A DNA stretch of 64,000 bases from Lepidurus packardi. Lineage: Eukaryota; Arthropoda; Branchiopoda; Notostraca; Triopsidae. This document shows, piece after piece, positions 35,603-44,367 of the stretch. Each line of letters begins with the position of its first letter. Positions within the stretch are counted from its first letter, which is position 1. A program made the translations under genes and the position numbers. The notes under the pieces were generated by a model. It was given only the letters and a program-made list of their open reading frames with translations. It was not told the DNA's origin and ran no database searches. The DNA lies in contig JAKZAN010000053.1 in NCBI GenBank assembly GCA_023053545.1, positions 1 to 64,000 of the forward strand, given 5' to 3'.

Positions 35603-36363
35603 TATTTGAAAATCATGATTAGGCGTTCAGAATCTTTTTTGCTAAATTTTTGCAGTTTGTAATTGCCAAAAACATCCAGAAGATTGATGTCGGCGGCTTC
35701 CATCATCGCTTCGAAATCTTCGAGGGTTAGCGCTTGCACTTTCTCCGTATAATGCTGGTTTTGACCTTTATCGGTGAATGATATTTCTTTGTAGATGTGT
35801 CCGTTTTCGACGTAACGTTTGATGTGGAATTCGATATTCTCGACGGTTTTAACCTCTTCGGGCACTAGATTTTCGATGACTTGGTGCACGTTCATGAAAT
35901 CGATTACTGCGAAGCCGTATTCTGATAGACTATCGCGAATGGCTGTTAGCGTTTTGGAATTATCGGCATCATCTTCAAAGTAGCCAAAACTGGTGAATAA
36001 GTTGAAAATGGCGTCAAATTTTGCATCAAAAGGTTCTCGCATGTCGTGCACTTTGAAATGCAGGTTACTTGCAGTTTGTTTTGAGGCTTCGGCAATACTG
36101 TTTTCGGAAAGATCTGCGCCAATCACGTCGTAGCCAAGCGTGCTAAGATAGTGCGAGTGGCGTCCTTTTCCGCAAGCTAAGTCTAGTATTTTAGCCTTTT
36201 CGGGCAAGTTTAAATACTCTGTAATGTTGTCCATGAAGAGTTGCGCTTCGGCATAATCACGGTCTTTGTATAAAATATGATAATAGGGCGTATCGAACCA
36301 AGAGGCAAACCAATTTTGGGAATTCGATTCGGATTGTGGGCTATTTGTGGATTTATTGGGCAT
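35602..36363 (-). CDS. Class I SAM-dependent methyltransferase
   Basis: Soluble methyltransferase, 253 residues. Motif I is ILDLACGKGRHSHYLS near 59-74, followed by YDVIGADLSENSIAEA and the post-II segment FDAIFNLFTSFGYF. The fold is that of small-molecule or protein methyltransferases; the substrate is not predictable. It is translationally coupled to the ZIP gene and divergent from the THUMP methyltransferase. Confidence 0.88.
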   Translation of the reverse strand: MPNKSTNSPQSESNSQNWFASWFDTPYYHILYKDRDYAEAQLFMDNITEYLNLPEKAKILDLACGKGRHSHYLSTLGYDVIGADLSENSIAEASKQTASNLHFKVHDMREPFDAKFDAIFNLFTSFGYFEDDADNSKTLTAIRDSLSEYGFAVIDFMNVHQVIENLVPEEVKTVENIEFHIKRYVENGHIYKEISFTDKGQNQHYTEKVQALTLEDFEAMMEAADINLLDVFGNYKLQKFSKKDSERLIMIFK

Positions 36364-36401
36364 TTAAAATATAATGAGATATCTGACTTGCAAATTTAGC
36401 T

Positions 36402-36409
36402 TATTTTTG
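36402..36409 (+). promoter_or_regulatory. -7 box for the THUMP methyltransferase gene
   Basis: TATTTTTG, 16 bases before the ATG at 36426 and 37 before the preferred ATG at 36447. It does not decide between the two. Confidence 0.4.
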
Positions 36410-36446
36410 CGGAAGTAAATTAAAAATGCCTGATTCGGCACGACAC

Positions 36447-37625
36447 ATGGAAAATAATTTTAGAATGATTGCCAAAACTTTTTTCGGTTTTGAGGAAATA
36501 TTGGCAAAAGAACTGCAGCAGATGGGCGCTCAAGAAGTAGAACAAGGCGTTCGAATGGTTAGTTTTAAGGGTGATAAGGGATTTTTGTATAAGGCCAATA
36601 TTGGTTTGCGTACGGCATTGAAAATTCTAAAACCAGTTTATCATTTTCGTGTTCGCAACGAAGAAAACTTATACAAAGGCATTTTGAGCATGGATTGGTC
36701 AAAATACATGAATCCGAATATGACATTCGTGATTGATGCTACTGTGCATTCTGAAAATTTTAAGCATTCGCAGTTTGTTGCACAGAAAGCCAAAGATGCT
36801 ATTGCAGATCAATTTCGCAGCAGAACTGGCCAGCGTCCAAGCGTTGATAAGGATTTCCCGGATTTGCGAATAAACATTCATATCGACGGCGATCAGTGTT
36901 CAGTAGCATTGGATTCCAGCGGAAAATCATTGCACCATCGCGGTTATAGAACTGCGACGAATATTGCGCCAATTAATGAGGTTTTAGCAGCTGGAATGTT
37001 GTTGCTATCAGGTTGGGATGGGCAAGGCGATTTGCTTGATCCGATGTGTGGCAGCGGAACAATATTGGCGGAGGCGGCCATGATTGCATGCCAAATTCCA
37101 GCAAACATTAACCGACGTGAGTTTGCTTTCGAAAAATGGAACGACTGGGATAATGATTTGTTTGACATGGTTACTGATTCTTTGATGAAGAAAGTACGCG
37201 AATTCCATTATACCATTACGGGCTATGACAAAGCGCCGTCTGCCGTTCAAAAAGCGAAAGACAACATCAAGAATGCCAATTTAGACGAGTACATTACCAT
37301 TTCCGAGCAAAATTTCTTTGATACAGAAAAGCAAACCCGCGGACCTTTGCACCTGGTTTTCAATCCGCCGTATGGAGAACGCTTGGATATTCAGATGGAA
37401 CGTTTTTATGAGGATATTGGAAACACATTAAAGAAGAACTATCCTGGCACAAATGCTTGGTTTATTACAGCCAATTTGGAAGCTTTAAAATTTGTAGGTT
37501 TGAAACCGAGCAGAAAAATTAAGCTTTTTAATGGTAGTTTAGAAGCGCGTTTGGTGAAATATGAAATGTATGAAGGCAGTAAACGAACAAAATTTAACAG
37601 CACATCAACCGAAGAAAATAGTTAG
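36447..37625 (+). CDS. THUMP-domain class I RNA methyltransferase (RlmL-like)
   Basis: Probably methylates 23S rRNA at the RlmL position (guanine N2). After MIAKTFFGFEEILAKELQ comes a THUMP domain at about 50-155 for RNA recognition. The SAM domain has DPMCGSGTILAEAAMIA near 205 and the motif IV NPPYGERL near 313. Length is about 392 residues, the N-terminal-module type without RlmK. The start at 36447 fits the family; seven more codons from 36426 are possible. A small membrane protein gene follows after two bases. Confidence 0.92.
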   Translation: MENNFRMIAKTFFGFEEILAKELQQMGAQEVEQGVRMVSFKGDKGFLYKANIGLRTALKILKPVYHFRVRNEENLYKGILSMDWSKYMNPNMTFVIDATVHSENFKHSQFVAQKAKDAIADQFRSRTGQRPSVDKDFPDLRINIHIDGDQCSVALDSSGKSLHHRGYRTATNIAPINEVLAAGMLLLSGWDGQGDLLDPMCGSGTILAEAAMIACQIPANINRREFAFEKWNDWDNDLFDMVTDSLMKKVREFHYTITGYDKAPSAVQKAKDNIKNANLDEYITISEQNFFDTEKQTRGPLHLVFNPPYGERLDIQMERFYEDIGNTLKKNYPGTNAWFITANLEALKFVGLKPSRKIKLFNGSLEARLVKYEMYEGSKRTKFNSTSTEENS

Positions 37626-37627
37626 AT

Positions 37628-37861
37628 ATGAGTAAGAATACTAAAGCTTTAATTTTTCAATTGATCGGATTTTTCATTTTGTTTTATTCGTTCCGATGGT
37701 TAGTGGGTACTTATTCCGAATTGACAAGTTCCTGGATGATTTCTGGAATAGCGTTTATTCCGGCTACTATTTTGTCGCCGAAATTTAAGGTTATTCGCAC
37801 CAGAGAAGGCGATAAAATGTTTATGAGTTGGGTTTTTATGAAAGGGGTGAAGGAGGTCTAG
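37628..37861 (+). CDS. Small membrane protein
   Basis: 77 residues with two hydrophobic helices (LIFQLIGFFILFYSFRWLV and WMISGIAFIPATILSP) and a charged tail. It starts two bases after the THUMP methyltransferase gene and probably shares its transcript. No known domain. Confidence 0.72.
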   Translation: MSKNTKALIFQLIGFFILFYSFRWLVGTYSELTSSWMISGIAFIPATILSPKFKVIRTREGDKMFMSWVFMKGVKEV

Positions 37862-37897
37862 AACATAAGAACTAGAGGTATGTCAAGCACATTCTTG

Positions 37898-37924
37898 CGG
37901 TTAAAATACGTAAGAAAATAACCG
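37898..37924. promoter_or_regulatory. Inverted repeat upstream of the restriction endonuclease gene
   Basis: CGGTTA, 15 bases, TAACCG: perfect six-base arms, 36 bases before the endonuclease ATG. The inner pentamers GGTTA/TAACC also occur upstream of the methylase (39954-39972). It could be an operator for the helix-turn-helix of the methylase; this is inference from motif sharing only. Confidence 0.4.
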
Positions 37925-37959
37925 TATATTCGACAACTTAACTTACAGCATTAATAACT

Positions 37960-38727
37960 ATGGCAAATAAGTATGTAGATTTTATTTCCGATGAGCATTT
38001 ACTAAGTTGTATAGGCATACTTCATAAATCATATCTGCGGGCAAAAAATAACGTTACGAAGAAGAACTTTTACGCAAATAAGGTCGATTCGATTAAACTA
38101 ACTTTCGATGCTAAATTTAATGACATCGATGAAGAGCGTTTGATTCATTCTGAAATTTTACGACAAATAGATAAATCAATCAACAACTCGATCGGAGCAT
38201 TTCACGAGCAAATTTTAGGCGGAATACGGGGTTTTCAGGTTGGTAATTTAAGTGGCTTTGATATAAAGGCCAACGACGATACTTTATTTGCAGACATTAA
38301 GAACAAGCATAATACTATGAACAGCAGTTCGGCAGAAAGTTTGTTTCAGAAATTGGCACGATACGCAAATGACTACAAGAAAGCCAAATGCTATTGGGTT
38401 CAGATATTAGCAAAAAGTAGTTTTAGTGAACTGTGGTCTGGCGAAATAAACGGTAAAGAATACAGCCACAGCAGGGTTTACAAAATTTCTGGTGATCGTT
38501 TCTATGCTTTACTTTCAGGTCAAGATAATGCGTTGCTGCAATTATATCAGTCATTGCCAAAAGCTGTCGATGATTATTACTTACTTTCAATTGAGCATAA
38601 TGCTCCGATTGCCGAAAATTCTGCAATTGCAGAAATAAAATCGGAAATTGACTTATCAAAGCGCAGTATTTTGAATCAAATAACCTTTGAAAATTACAGC
38701 TACTATCTGGGTTTCGACAAATTGTAA
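37960..38727 (+). CDS. Eco47II family type II restriction endonuclease
   Basis: Restriction enzyme expected to cut at GGNCC-like sites, judged from family membership. The 255 residues contain GAFHEQILGGIRGFQVGNLS near 78-97 and a PD-(D/E)XK-like core in FDIKANDDTLFADIKNKHNT, with acidic residues ahead of the Lys. Further family segments are KKAKCYWVQILAKSSFSELW and a C-terminal NQITFENYSYYLGF. It is paired tail to tail with a cytosine methylase gene; the last 25 bases of the two genes overlap. Site specificity is not readable from sequence. Confidence 0.9.
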   Translation: MANKYVDFISDEHLLSCIGILHKSYLRAKNNVTKKNFYANKVDSIKLTFDAKFNDIDEERLIHSEILRQIDKSINNSIGAFHEQILGGIRGFQVGNLSGFDIKANDDTLFADIKNKHNTMNSSSAESLFQKLARYANDYKKAKCYWVQILAKSSFSELWSGEINGKEYSHSRVYKISGDRFYALLSGQDNALLQLYQSLPKAVDDYYLLSIEHNAPIAENSAIAEIKSEIDLSKRSILNQITFENYSYYLGFDKL

Positions 38728-39947
38728 TAATTGTTAAGAAATTTCACGATGGCGTAACCAACTTCCTTTCCTAAATTTACAGGTACAGCGTTTCCAATCT
38801 GTTTGTATTGTTGGGCGATAGATCCTTCAAATGTCCACTCGTCTGGAAATGTTTGTATTCGCGCATATTCGCGAACGGTGAAAGGCCTTGTCTCTTCTGG
38901 GTGACAACGTTCCGTTTGTTTTTGTGCGGGACTGCAAGTTAATGTTAAACAAGGCTCGTCCCATCCAATTCGTCGCGCTATACCTGTTTTTCCGCCGCCA
39001 AGATGAAAGCTGCCGCCCATAAATGACTTTTGAATTTCAAGCGGTAGGTCTCTCCAATAGCCTTTTTGGGGAACTAGATCCAAAACATCAATCTTGCTTT
39101 TAGGATACTTTGCACCGTCCGATTGGGGAACATCGCAGCTGTATAATGAGCCTTTTTTTAGTGCGTCTTGCAAGTTATATATTGTCTTATAAGGCTTAGG
39201 GTATTCAAATTGTATATCAATATCTTTTCGAATTCCCACGAGAATTAGACGTTCTCTTTTTTGTGGTACATTGAAGTGTATGGCTTTTAGGACTTGAACT
39301 GGTACAACATTATAACCGATTTCATCCAAAATGGAGATCATTCCTTGCAAGGTTTGTCCATTTTCGTGACTTAATAAGCCGCGAACATTTTCGCCGATAC
39401 AAACTGGCGGGTTTACTTCTTTTACTACTCTTGCAAATTCATAGAATAATGTGCCTCTTGCATCTGCAAGTCCTAATTTTTTACCCGCATAGCTAAAAGC
39501 TTGGCAAGGAAAACCACCAGTAACAACATCTACTTGATTGTAGTACGCAGAAAAATCGAAACTTTTTATGTCACCTTCCAAAACGTTCCAATTTGGTCTA
39601 TTTTTTCGCAATGTTTGACAAGCAAATTTATCAATTTCATTTAGCGCGACGCATTTTAGCCCTGCTAATTCCATTCCGACCGCCAAGCCACCAGCGCCAG
39701 CGAACAATTCCAAAACTTTATAATCACGTAGTGGCGTCACAGAATTCGAAAATGGCTCTTGAATTTCTGGCGCGATGTAATTTGAAAATAGCGTTTGAAC
39801 ATCTGTTTTTCTATAAACCCTGTAGTTACTAATGGGCTCTCTGACGGCCGACAATTTACCTTCGCGATCCCATCGACGTAATGTTTCTTTACTTTTCCCG
39901 ATAAGTTCCGAGACTTCTGCTAAAGATAAGTAATCACTCATAACCAT
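38703..39947 (-). CDS. DNA cytosine-5 methyltransferase with N-terminal MerR-like HTH
   Basis: Protecting methylase of the adjacent restriction enzyme. Residues 5-35 form a MerR-type helix-turn-helix (SLAEVSELIGKSKETLRRWD). The catalytic part has motif I LELFAGAGGLAVGMELAG, motif IV GGFPCQAFS with catalytic Cys148, motif VI IGENVRGLL at 184-192, motif VIII VPQKRERLILVG, and the C-terminal GNAVPVNLG. Length 414, or 412 if the second ATG (39941) is used. The fused HTH suggests self-regulation, consistent with TAACC/GGTTA motifs just upstream of the gene. The 3' end overlaps the endonuclease by 25 bases. Confidence 0.93.
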   Translation of the reverse strand: MVMSDYLSLAEVSELIGKSKETLRRWDREGKLSAVREPISNYRVYRKTDVQTLFSNYIAPEIQEPFSNSVTPLRDYKVLELFAGAGGLAVGMELAGLKCVALNEIDKFACQTLRKNRPNWNVLEGDIKSFDFSAYYNQVDVVTGGFPCQAFSYAGKKLGLADARGTLFYEFARVVKEVNPPVCIGENVRGLLSHENGQTLQGMISILDEIGYNVVPVQVLKAIHFNVPQKRERLILVGIRKDIDIQFEYPKPYKTIYNLQDALKKGSLYSCDVPQSDGAKYPKSKIDVLDLVPQKGYWRDLPLEIQKSFMGGSFHLGGGKTGIARRIGWDEPCLTLTCSPAQKQTERCHPEETRPFTVREYARIQTFPDEWTFEGSIAQQYKQIGNAVPVNLGKEVGYAIVKFLNNYYNLSKPR

Positions 39948-39953
39948 GTTATT

Positions 39954-39972
39954 TAACCTTATACAAGGGTTA
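39954..39972. promoter_or_regulatory. Inverted TAACC/GGTTA motif upstream of the methylase gene
   Basis: TAACC, nine bases, GGTTA, beginning seven bases upstream of the methylase ATG; a further TAACC at 39941-39945 overlaps the start. It uses the same pentamers as the inverted repeat before the endonuclease gene. Candidate autoregulatory site of the fused HTH; unproven. Confidence 0.4.
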
Positions 39973-40063
39973 CAAATATATTAAATTAAATCGAAATTTT
40001 TACGAACCGAGTTAAAAAAAAATAACAAATAGTTTGGGATGTTCTTAGACAGAAAAGTTGTTT

Positions 40064-40789
40064 TTACTTCTTAATCTCTGCAGCTTTTACTTTCTTCTTA
40101 TAAAAGGGGATAAAGTACGAAACGGTGTAGTTGAATCCTGCTCCGAAATCGCCGCTATAAGTTCGGTTGAATCCTGGAATGTATAGGTTTTCGAAATTCT
40201 GTGGCTGTTTGTTCGACACCAATCTGTTCACGCGCAAGCTAAAACCTACGTAAAGGTTGTTGACGACTTCCACTTTGACACCTGCAACTACCTCTACCCA
40301 AGTGGCATTTAGTCCGCTGAAGTTTTCACCAGAAACGATTTCGGCGGCTTCACCAAAATATGGGTTTGCGTTGTATATTTTATAGGTGTTTAGTTGCTGG
40401 CTGAAGGAACTGACACCGTAACGCATCCCGATGTAAACCATATTTTCCATGTTCAGCCAATTGTCGTATGTGTTATAATCGAAGCCAACTTTGAAATAAG
40501 AACCTTTTGCTGTTGTGTTGAGCTGCGTGTCGTCTGTTGTTTTATTTTCATTTCCCAATTCGCCAGTCAAGTACATTTTTCTGCTCAGGCGATAGTCTCC
40601 AGTAAGCTCGAATCCTTTGTAATTTTTATCGAAGTTGGTACGCGCTAGTTTGTATAAATCCGTACCCAAACGGATGCCATAGTTTTCCGTTTTTGCCTTT
40701 TTGATGGTGTCCAAGTTCGATTTCTGCGCGAAACTAGAAGCACAAAAAAGCAATAGCAGGCTAAAAAAGTATCTTGATATGTGTCTCAT
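40064..40789 (-). CDS. DUF6048 family exported protein
   Basis: 241 residues with a signal peptide (YFFSLLLLFCASSFAQ) and a beta-rich body in which repeated aromatic strands (KGFELTGDYRLSRKMYL, YVGFSLRVNRLVSN, FGAGFNYTVSYFIPFY) suggest an outer-membrane beta-barrel. I associate it with DUF6048. Its start overlaps the end of the DUF6452 gene by 29 bases. Together with DUF6452 and rlmD it forms a conserved three-gene block in flavobacteria. Confidence 0.85.
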   Translation of the reverse strand: MRHISRYFFSLLLLFCASSFAQKSNLDTIKKAKTENYGIRLGTDLYKLARTNFDKNYKGFELTGDYRLSRKMYLTGELGNENKTTDDTQLNTTAKGSYFKVGFDYNTYDNWLNMENMVYIGMRYGVSSFSQQLNTYKIYNANPYFGEAAEIVSGENFSGLNATWVEVVAGVKVEVVNNLYVGFSLRVNRLVSNKQPQNFENLYIPGFNRTYSGDFGAGFNYTVSYFIPFYKKKVKAAEIKK

Positions 40790-41270
40790 TTTCGGTTGCG
40801 ATGTTTCGTGTTTCTACTGAAATACTTTTAATCCACTTGTTTGCCAATGGCTCCGCCGTTTGTTCAACGCCTGTTGTATCGTCTAATTCAAAAATTGTTT
40901 TATAACCGCACGCTCTTGACACAAACACATCTTGTCTTGCATAATTAAAAATTAAGCCATCTGGATTTCCTGCATTTGTTTGGTCAGTATAACCCAACGA
41001 AAGCATATATTGTGATGTGTCAGCGTTTGTTTTGAGGGGCAATTTAATCTTGCTTACACCATTGTAAGTCTGCAAAGGCGTGTCCATTCCGTCGCCTATA
41101 ACCCTTAAGTTGGTTACAGATTTAGCAATGGTAGGATTATCGATGTCATAAAAATCAATTACCAATCTGGGCGTGGTGGCCGTATTGGCGTCACAAATGT
41201 CATCCTTTTCGCAGTTTGTGAAAAGGACAAGCGCAATTGTAGCGTATACTAGTGCAAGAATCTTTTTCAT
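40761..41270 (-). CDS. DUF6452 family lipoprotein
   Basis: 169 residues with the lipoprotein signal ALVLFTNCEKDDICDAN, in which Cys20 is the likely lipidation site. The body has TPRLVIDFYDIDNPTIAKSV and LPLKTNADTSQYMLSLG, matching DUF6452. It starts three bases after the rlmD stop and overlaps the DUF6048 gene. Presumed periplasmic/outer-membrane partner of the DUF6048 protein. Confidence 0.85.
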   Translation of the reverse strand: MKKILALVYATIALVLFTNCEKDDICDANTATTPRLVIDFYDIDNPTIAKSVTNLRVIGDGMDTPLQTYNGVSKIKLPLKTNADTSQYMLSLGYTDQTNAGNPDGLIFNYARQDVFVSRACGYKTIFELDDTTGVEQTAEPLANKWIKSISVETRNIATENETHIKILF

Positions 41271-41273
41271 GGG

Positions 41274-42686
41274 CTACCTTTTTTCCAAAAGTACAACATT
41301 TTCCACGTGATGCGTTTGCGGAAACATGTCGACTGGGCGAACGCGTGTTACTTTATACATCCCGTCCATTAGTTCCAAGTCTCGGGCTTGCGTAGCTGAA
41401 TTGCAGCTTACATATACTACTTTCGAAGGGCCAATTTTCAGGATTTGCTCCACAACATCTTTGTGCATGCCATCGCGCGGCGGATCCGTGATGATGACAT
41501 CTGGGTGACCGTGAGTTGCAATGAAATTTTCATTGAAGACAACTTTCATATCGCCCACAAAGAATTCGCAATTGGTGATGCTGTTTCGTTTTGCATTTTC
41601 TTTCGCATCTGCAATTGCTTCTGGGACTGCTTCGACGCCAATTACTTTTTTTGCGTTTTTAGAAACGAATTGTGCAATTGTGCCCGTTCCTGTATAAAGG
41701 TCGTAAACGATCTCATTGCCTGTTAGACCTGCAAAGTCGCGTGTGATTTTGTATAATTCGTATGCTTGTTCTGAATTGGTTTGGTAGAAAGATTTTGCAT
41801 TAATGCTAAATTTCAAGCCTTCCATTTCTTCTAAGATATAATCACGTCCACTAAACAAGATAATTTCTTGATCGTATAGCGTATCATTTGCTTTTTGATT
41901 GATTACATATTGCAATGAAGTTATTTGCGGGAAGGTATTCGCGACAAAATTTAGTAGCAGCGCCCGTTTTTCAGCATCATCTTCGCAGAACTGAATCAAT
42001 ACCATTAATTCTCCGGTAGAAGCTGTCCTAATCATTAAAGTTCGCAGCAAGCCAGTATGGTGTCGCGGATTAAAGAACGTTAAGTCGTTTGCGTTAGCAA
42101 AAGCACGAATTTCATTTCGGATTGCGTTTGATGGATCAGCTTGCAAATGGCATTTTTTGATATCTAGGATCTTATCCCACATTTTTGGGATGTGAAATCC
42201 TAGTGCATTTCTGCTGTCGATTTCTTGTTCAGAACCTATTTCGTCTTCCGTTAGCCAGCGGCTGTCCGAGAACGAAAACTCCATTTTGTTGCGGTAGAAA
42301 AACTGTTTTTCGGAACCCAAAATTGGTTCGAAATCTGGCAATTCAACTTTTCCGATTCGTTTTAGGTGGTTGTATACCTCGTTATTTTTATAGAATAATT
42401 GCTGGCTGTATTGCATGTTCTGCCATTTACAACCGCCACAAACGCCAAAGTGAATGCAAACGGGCGCTGTTCTGTGTTTTGAATATTCGTGGAATTTGGT
42501 TGCTTTTCCTTCGTAATATGATTTACGCTTTTTGAAAGTTTGGATATCAACCACATCGCCTGGAACAACATTAGGTATAAAGATGACTTTTCCGTCTGGT
42601 GCTTTTGCGACTGAAACGCCTTTTGCGCCTGCATCAAGTACTTCGATGTGAGTGAACACAATTTTGTCTGTATTTTTTCTTCCCAT
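41274..42686 (-). CDS. rlmD: 23S rRNA (uracil-C5)-methyltransferase RlmD/RumA type
   Basis: Methylates U1939 (E. coli numbering) of 23S rRNA. The 470 residues have an N-terminal TRAM domain (VSVAKAPDGKVIFIPNVVPG), an iron-sulfur site with four cysteines around PVCIHFGVCGGCKWQNM and KCHLQA, and a SAM fold with YDLYTGTGTIAQF. The catalytic Cys lies in VVYVSCNSATQARDL. Length is normal. A TATTTTTG box ends four bases before the ATG, which points to a leaderless transcript. Confidence 0.93.
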   Translation of the reverse strand: MGRKNTDKIVFTHIEVLDAGAKGVSVAKAPDGKVIFIPNVVPGDVVDIQTFKKRKSYYEGKATKFHEYSKHRTAPVCIHFGVCGGCKWQNMQYSQQLFYKNNEVYNHLKRIGKVELPDFEPILGSEKQFFYRNKMEFSFSDSRWLTEDEIGSEQEIDSRNALGFHIPKMWDKILDIKKCHLQADPSNAIRNEIRAFANANDLTFFNPRHHTGLLRTLMIRTASTGELMVLIQFCEDDAEKRALLLNFVANTFPQITSLQYVINQKANDTLYDQEIILFSGRDYILEEMEGLKFSINAKSFYQTNSEQAYELYKITRDFAGLTGNEIVYDLYTGTGTIAQFVSKNAKKVIGVEAVPEAIADAKENAKRNSITNCEFFVGDMKVVFNENFIATHGHPDVIITDPPRDGMHKDVVEQILKIGPSKVVYVSCNSATQARDLELMDGMYKVTRVRPVDMFPQTHHVENVVLLEKR

Positions 42687-42690
42687 GTGG

Positions 42691-42698
42691 CAAAAATA
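42691..42698 (-). promoter_or_regulatory. -7 box for rlmD
   Basis: The minus strand reads TATTTTTG and ends four bases before the rlmD ATG. Confidence 0.45.
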
Positions 42699-42831
42699 AG
42701 CCTTTCGTTACTTTTTTAAATTCAAATTGGAAAATATTTTTAAACCTTAGACGACTGTTAAGTTTTTAAAAATCAGTAGGAAGCGCGGATTGGTTTATTT
42801 AAATTTATAGAAACTATCAAAATTAGACGTT

Positions 42832-43245
42832 ATGAAACGAAGTGCAACAGCTATTTGGGAAGGAAGTATTAAGGAAGGAAGCGGCAGTATATCAACAGAA
42901 AGTAAGGTTCTGGATGAATCGCAATATTCGTTTAAAACCCGTTTTGAAGATGGAATTGGTACTAATCCTGAAGAGTTGATTGCGGCAGCGCATGCAGGTT
43001 GTTTTTCGATGCAGCTTTCAGCTTTTATTGGTGAGGCTGGTTTTGAGGCAACTAAAATTGAAACTGAATGTACTATTTCGTTAGAAAGCGGCGTGATTAC
43101 GACTTCAAAGCTGACCGTTGACGCCATGATTGATGGTATTTCCGAGTCGGAATTTCAGGAATTAGTGAGCAAAGCGGAGAAGAATTGTCCTGTTTCGAAA
43201 TTGTTGAATGTGGCGGTTAGTTCTGCTGCTACACTTCGGAAATAG
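42832..43245 (+). CDS. OsmC family peroxiredoxin
   Basis: Thiol-dependent hydroperoxide reductase of 137 residues. Catalytic Cys lies in AAHAGCFSMQLSAF near 61-74 and the second Cys in CPVSKLLNVAVSS near 121; an Arg in the N-terminal strand region would complete the site. FEDGIGTNPEELIAAAHAG is the usual lead-in. Single-gene transcript, followed by a dispersed repeat element in the convergent gap. Confidence 0.93.
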   Translation: MKRSATAIWEGSIKEGSGSISTESKVLDESQYSFKTRFEDGIGTNPEELIAAAHAGCFSMQLSAFIGEAGFEATKIETECTISLESGVITTSKLTVDAMIDGISESEFQELVSKAEKNCPVSKLLNVAVSSAATLRK

Positions 43246-43323
43246 TGCTGAATTTGGGCATGTTTGAATGGTAGTGGGGTGGCATTGGGCTGATGATTTG
43301 TACTCAAATTTATTTTAGACAAA

Positions 43324-43430
43324 TGCCCTAGCCCCGACTGGCAGCGGCATCCTTTTTTGCCTAGACAAATGTAATGGTTGGGGAAATTATTCTGGCAAAA
43401 AAGATAGAGCAGAAGGCGGGAAAAAGCTTC
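43324..43430 (+). repeat. Dispersed flavobacterial element, copy 6
   Basis: Left block CCCTAGCCCCGACTGGCAGC, then GGCATCCTTTTTTGCC. Right block GGCAAAAAAGATAGAGCAGA, then AGGCGGGAA. Helix CCCG/CGGG. It lies in the convergent gap between the osmC-like gene and the lipoprotein gene. Confidence 0.82.
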
Positions 43431-43446
43431 TTGAACTTCTTATTTT

Positions 43447-43884
43447 TTAATAGATTATGTTGAAAGTGCCGTTTGAGATTTCGAGGATTTCATCGGTTTG
43501 ATTGCCAATTGATTTTACTTTTCCTGAGAACGTGCCTATTATTTGGGTTTCGTTGCTGACGTTTACTTGCGTTGCGAAATTATCTAATTTTGGGTAGGCG
43601 GTTTGATAATAGAAATAAGCAAAATACCATGAAGCTTCTGGACCGGTTTGCCCCTTTGTGACAATGATTCCGATGGTGCGCAAGGGGTCATTATCGATGG
43701 AAGCTGTGATTTCGATATCAGTATAGGTCTCAAAATGACGTTCTTCGATGTTGATCGTGTTGAACGTGTGAAATTCGCCGTCGATAATTGCTGTAACGAC
43801 CGATTGGCGTTCAGGATTTTCGCGGTCTACTTGGCAGGAAGCCAGGAGAAGCAATGCGAGGGTAGCATACAGACAGCGTTTCAT
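43447..43884 (-). CDS. Lipoprotein, paralogue of the next gene
   Basis: 145 residues with a lipoprotein signal (LALLLLASCQVDRE). The mature part VVTAIIDGEFHTFNT and IIGTFSGKVKSIGN parallel those of the neighbour at 43915, so the two are a tandem duplication. It resembles small flavobacterial lipoproteins of the DUF6252 kind, but I am not certain. Probably located in the outer membrane. Confidence 0.8.
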   Translation of the reverse strand: MKRCLYATLALLLLASCQVDRENPERQSVVTAIIDGEFHTFNTINIEERHFETYTDIEITASIDNDPLRTIGIIVTKGQTGPEASWYFAYFYYQTAYPKLDNFATQVNVSNETQIIGTFSGKVKSIGNQTDEILEISNGTFNIIY

Positions 43885-43914
43885 GATTGTTTTGCTTATT
43901 TCGATTTGGGTGTA

Positions 43915-44367
43915 TTAATATTGTACATCGAACGTGCCTTGTGTAACGGTGGCTGTTTCGCTTGTGGTTACTTCTGCCATTTCGCCAGAGAAAGTGCCTT
44001 TAACCCTGTTGTTTGCGTTTTCAGTAACTTCTGTTACAAAAGCATTTGCGCGTTCAAACAAGCTGTCGCCGGTTAGATATCCAACATACCAAGCAGCCTC
44101 ATTGCCAAGGATTCCTTTTTCGAGATTAATCCAGATTGTTTTGGTAGCATCTGTAGACATTGTTGCCGTGATCATCACATCTGTATAGTTGAAGCCGTCT
44201 GTTGAATGATCTTCTGTGACTACGTTTACGCGGTCAAATCTATAATCGACGCCGTTAATTTTTGCGGTTACAATTGCGGTTTTGTCTGCTGGTTTTGGGT
44301 CATCGTCTGAGCAAGATGCAAAAGAAATGGCAATAAATAATGCCAGTAGAGTAGATAGCTTTTTCAT
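43915..44367 (-). CDS. Lipoprotein, paralogue of the previous gene
   Basis: 150 residues with a lipoprotein signal (LLALFIAISFASCSDDD). Mature motifs AIVTAKINGVDYRFDRVN, AAWYVGYLTGDSL and RVKGTFSGEMAEV match the neighbour at 43447 in order and spacing. The pair shares a 30-base gap and is probably co-transcribed. Function unknown. Confidence 0.8.
   Translation of the reverse strand: MKKLSTLLALFIAISFASCSDDDPKPADKTAIVTAKINGVDYRFDRVNVVTEDHSTDGFNYTDVMITATMSTDATKTIWINLEKGILGNEAAWYVGYLTGDSLFERANAFVTEVTENANNRVKGTFSGEMAEVTTSETATVTQGTFDVQY

Noticed and set aside
38423..38659. Antisense ORF within the endonuclease gene
   Set aside because: It is a shadow frame of a clear restriction endonuclease.
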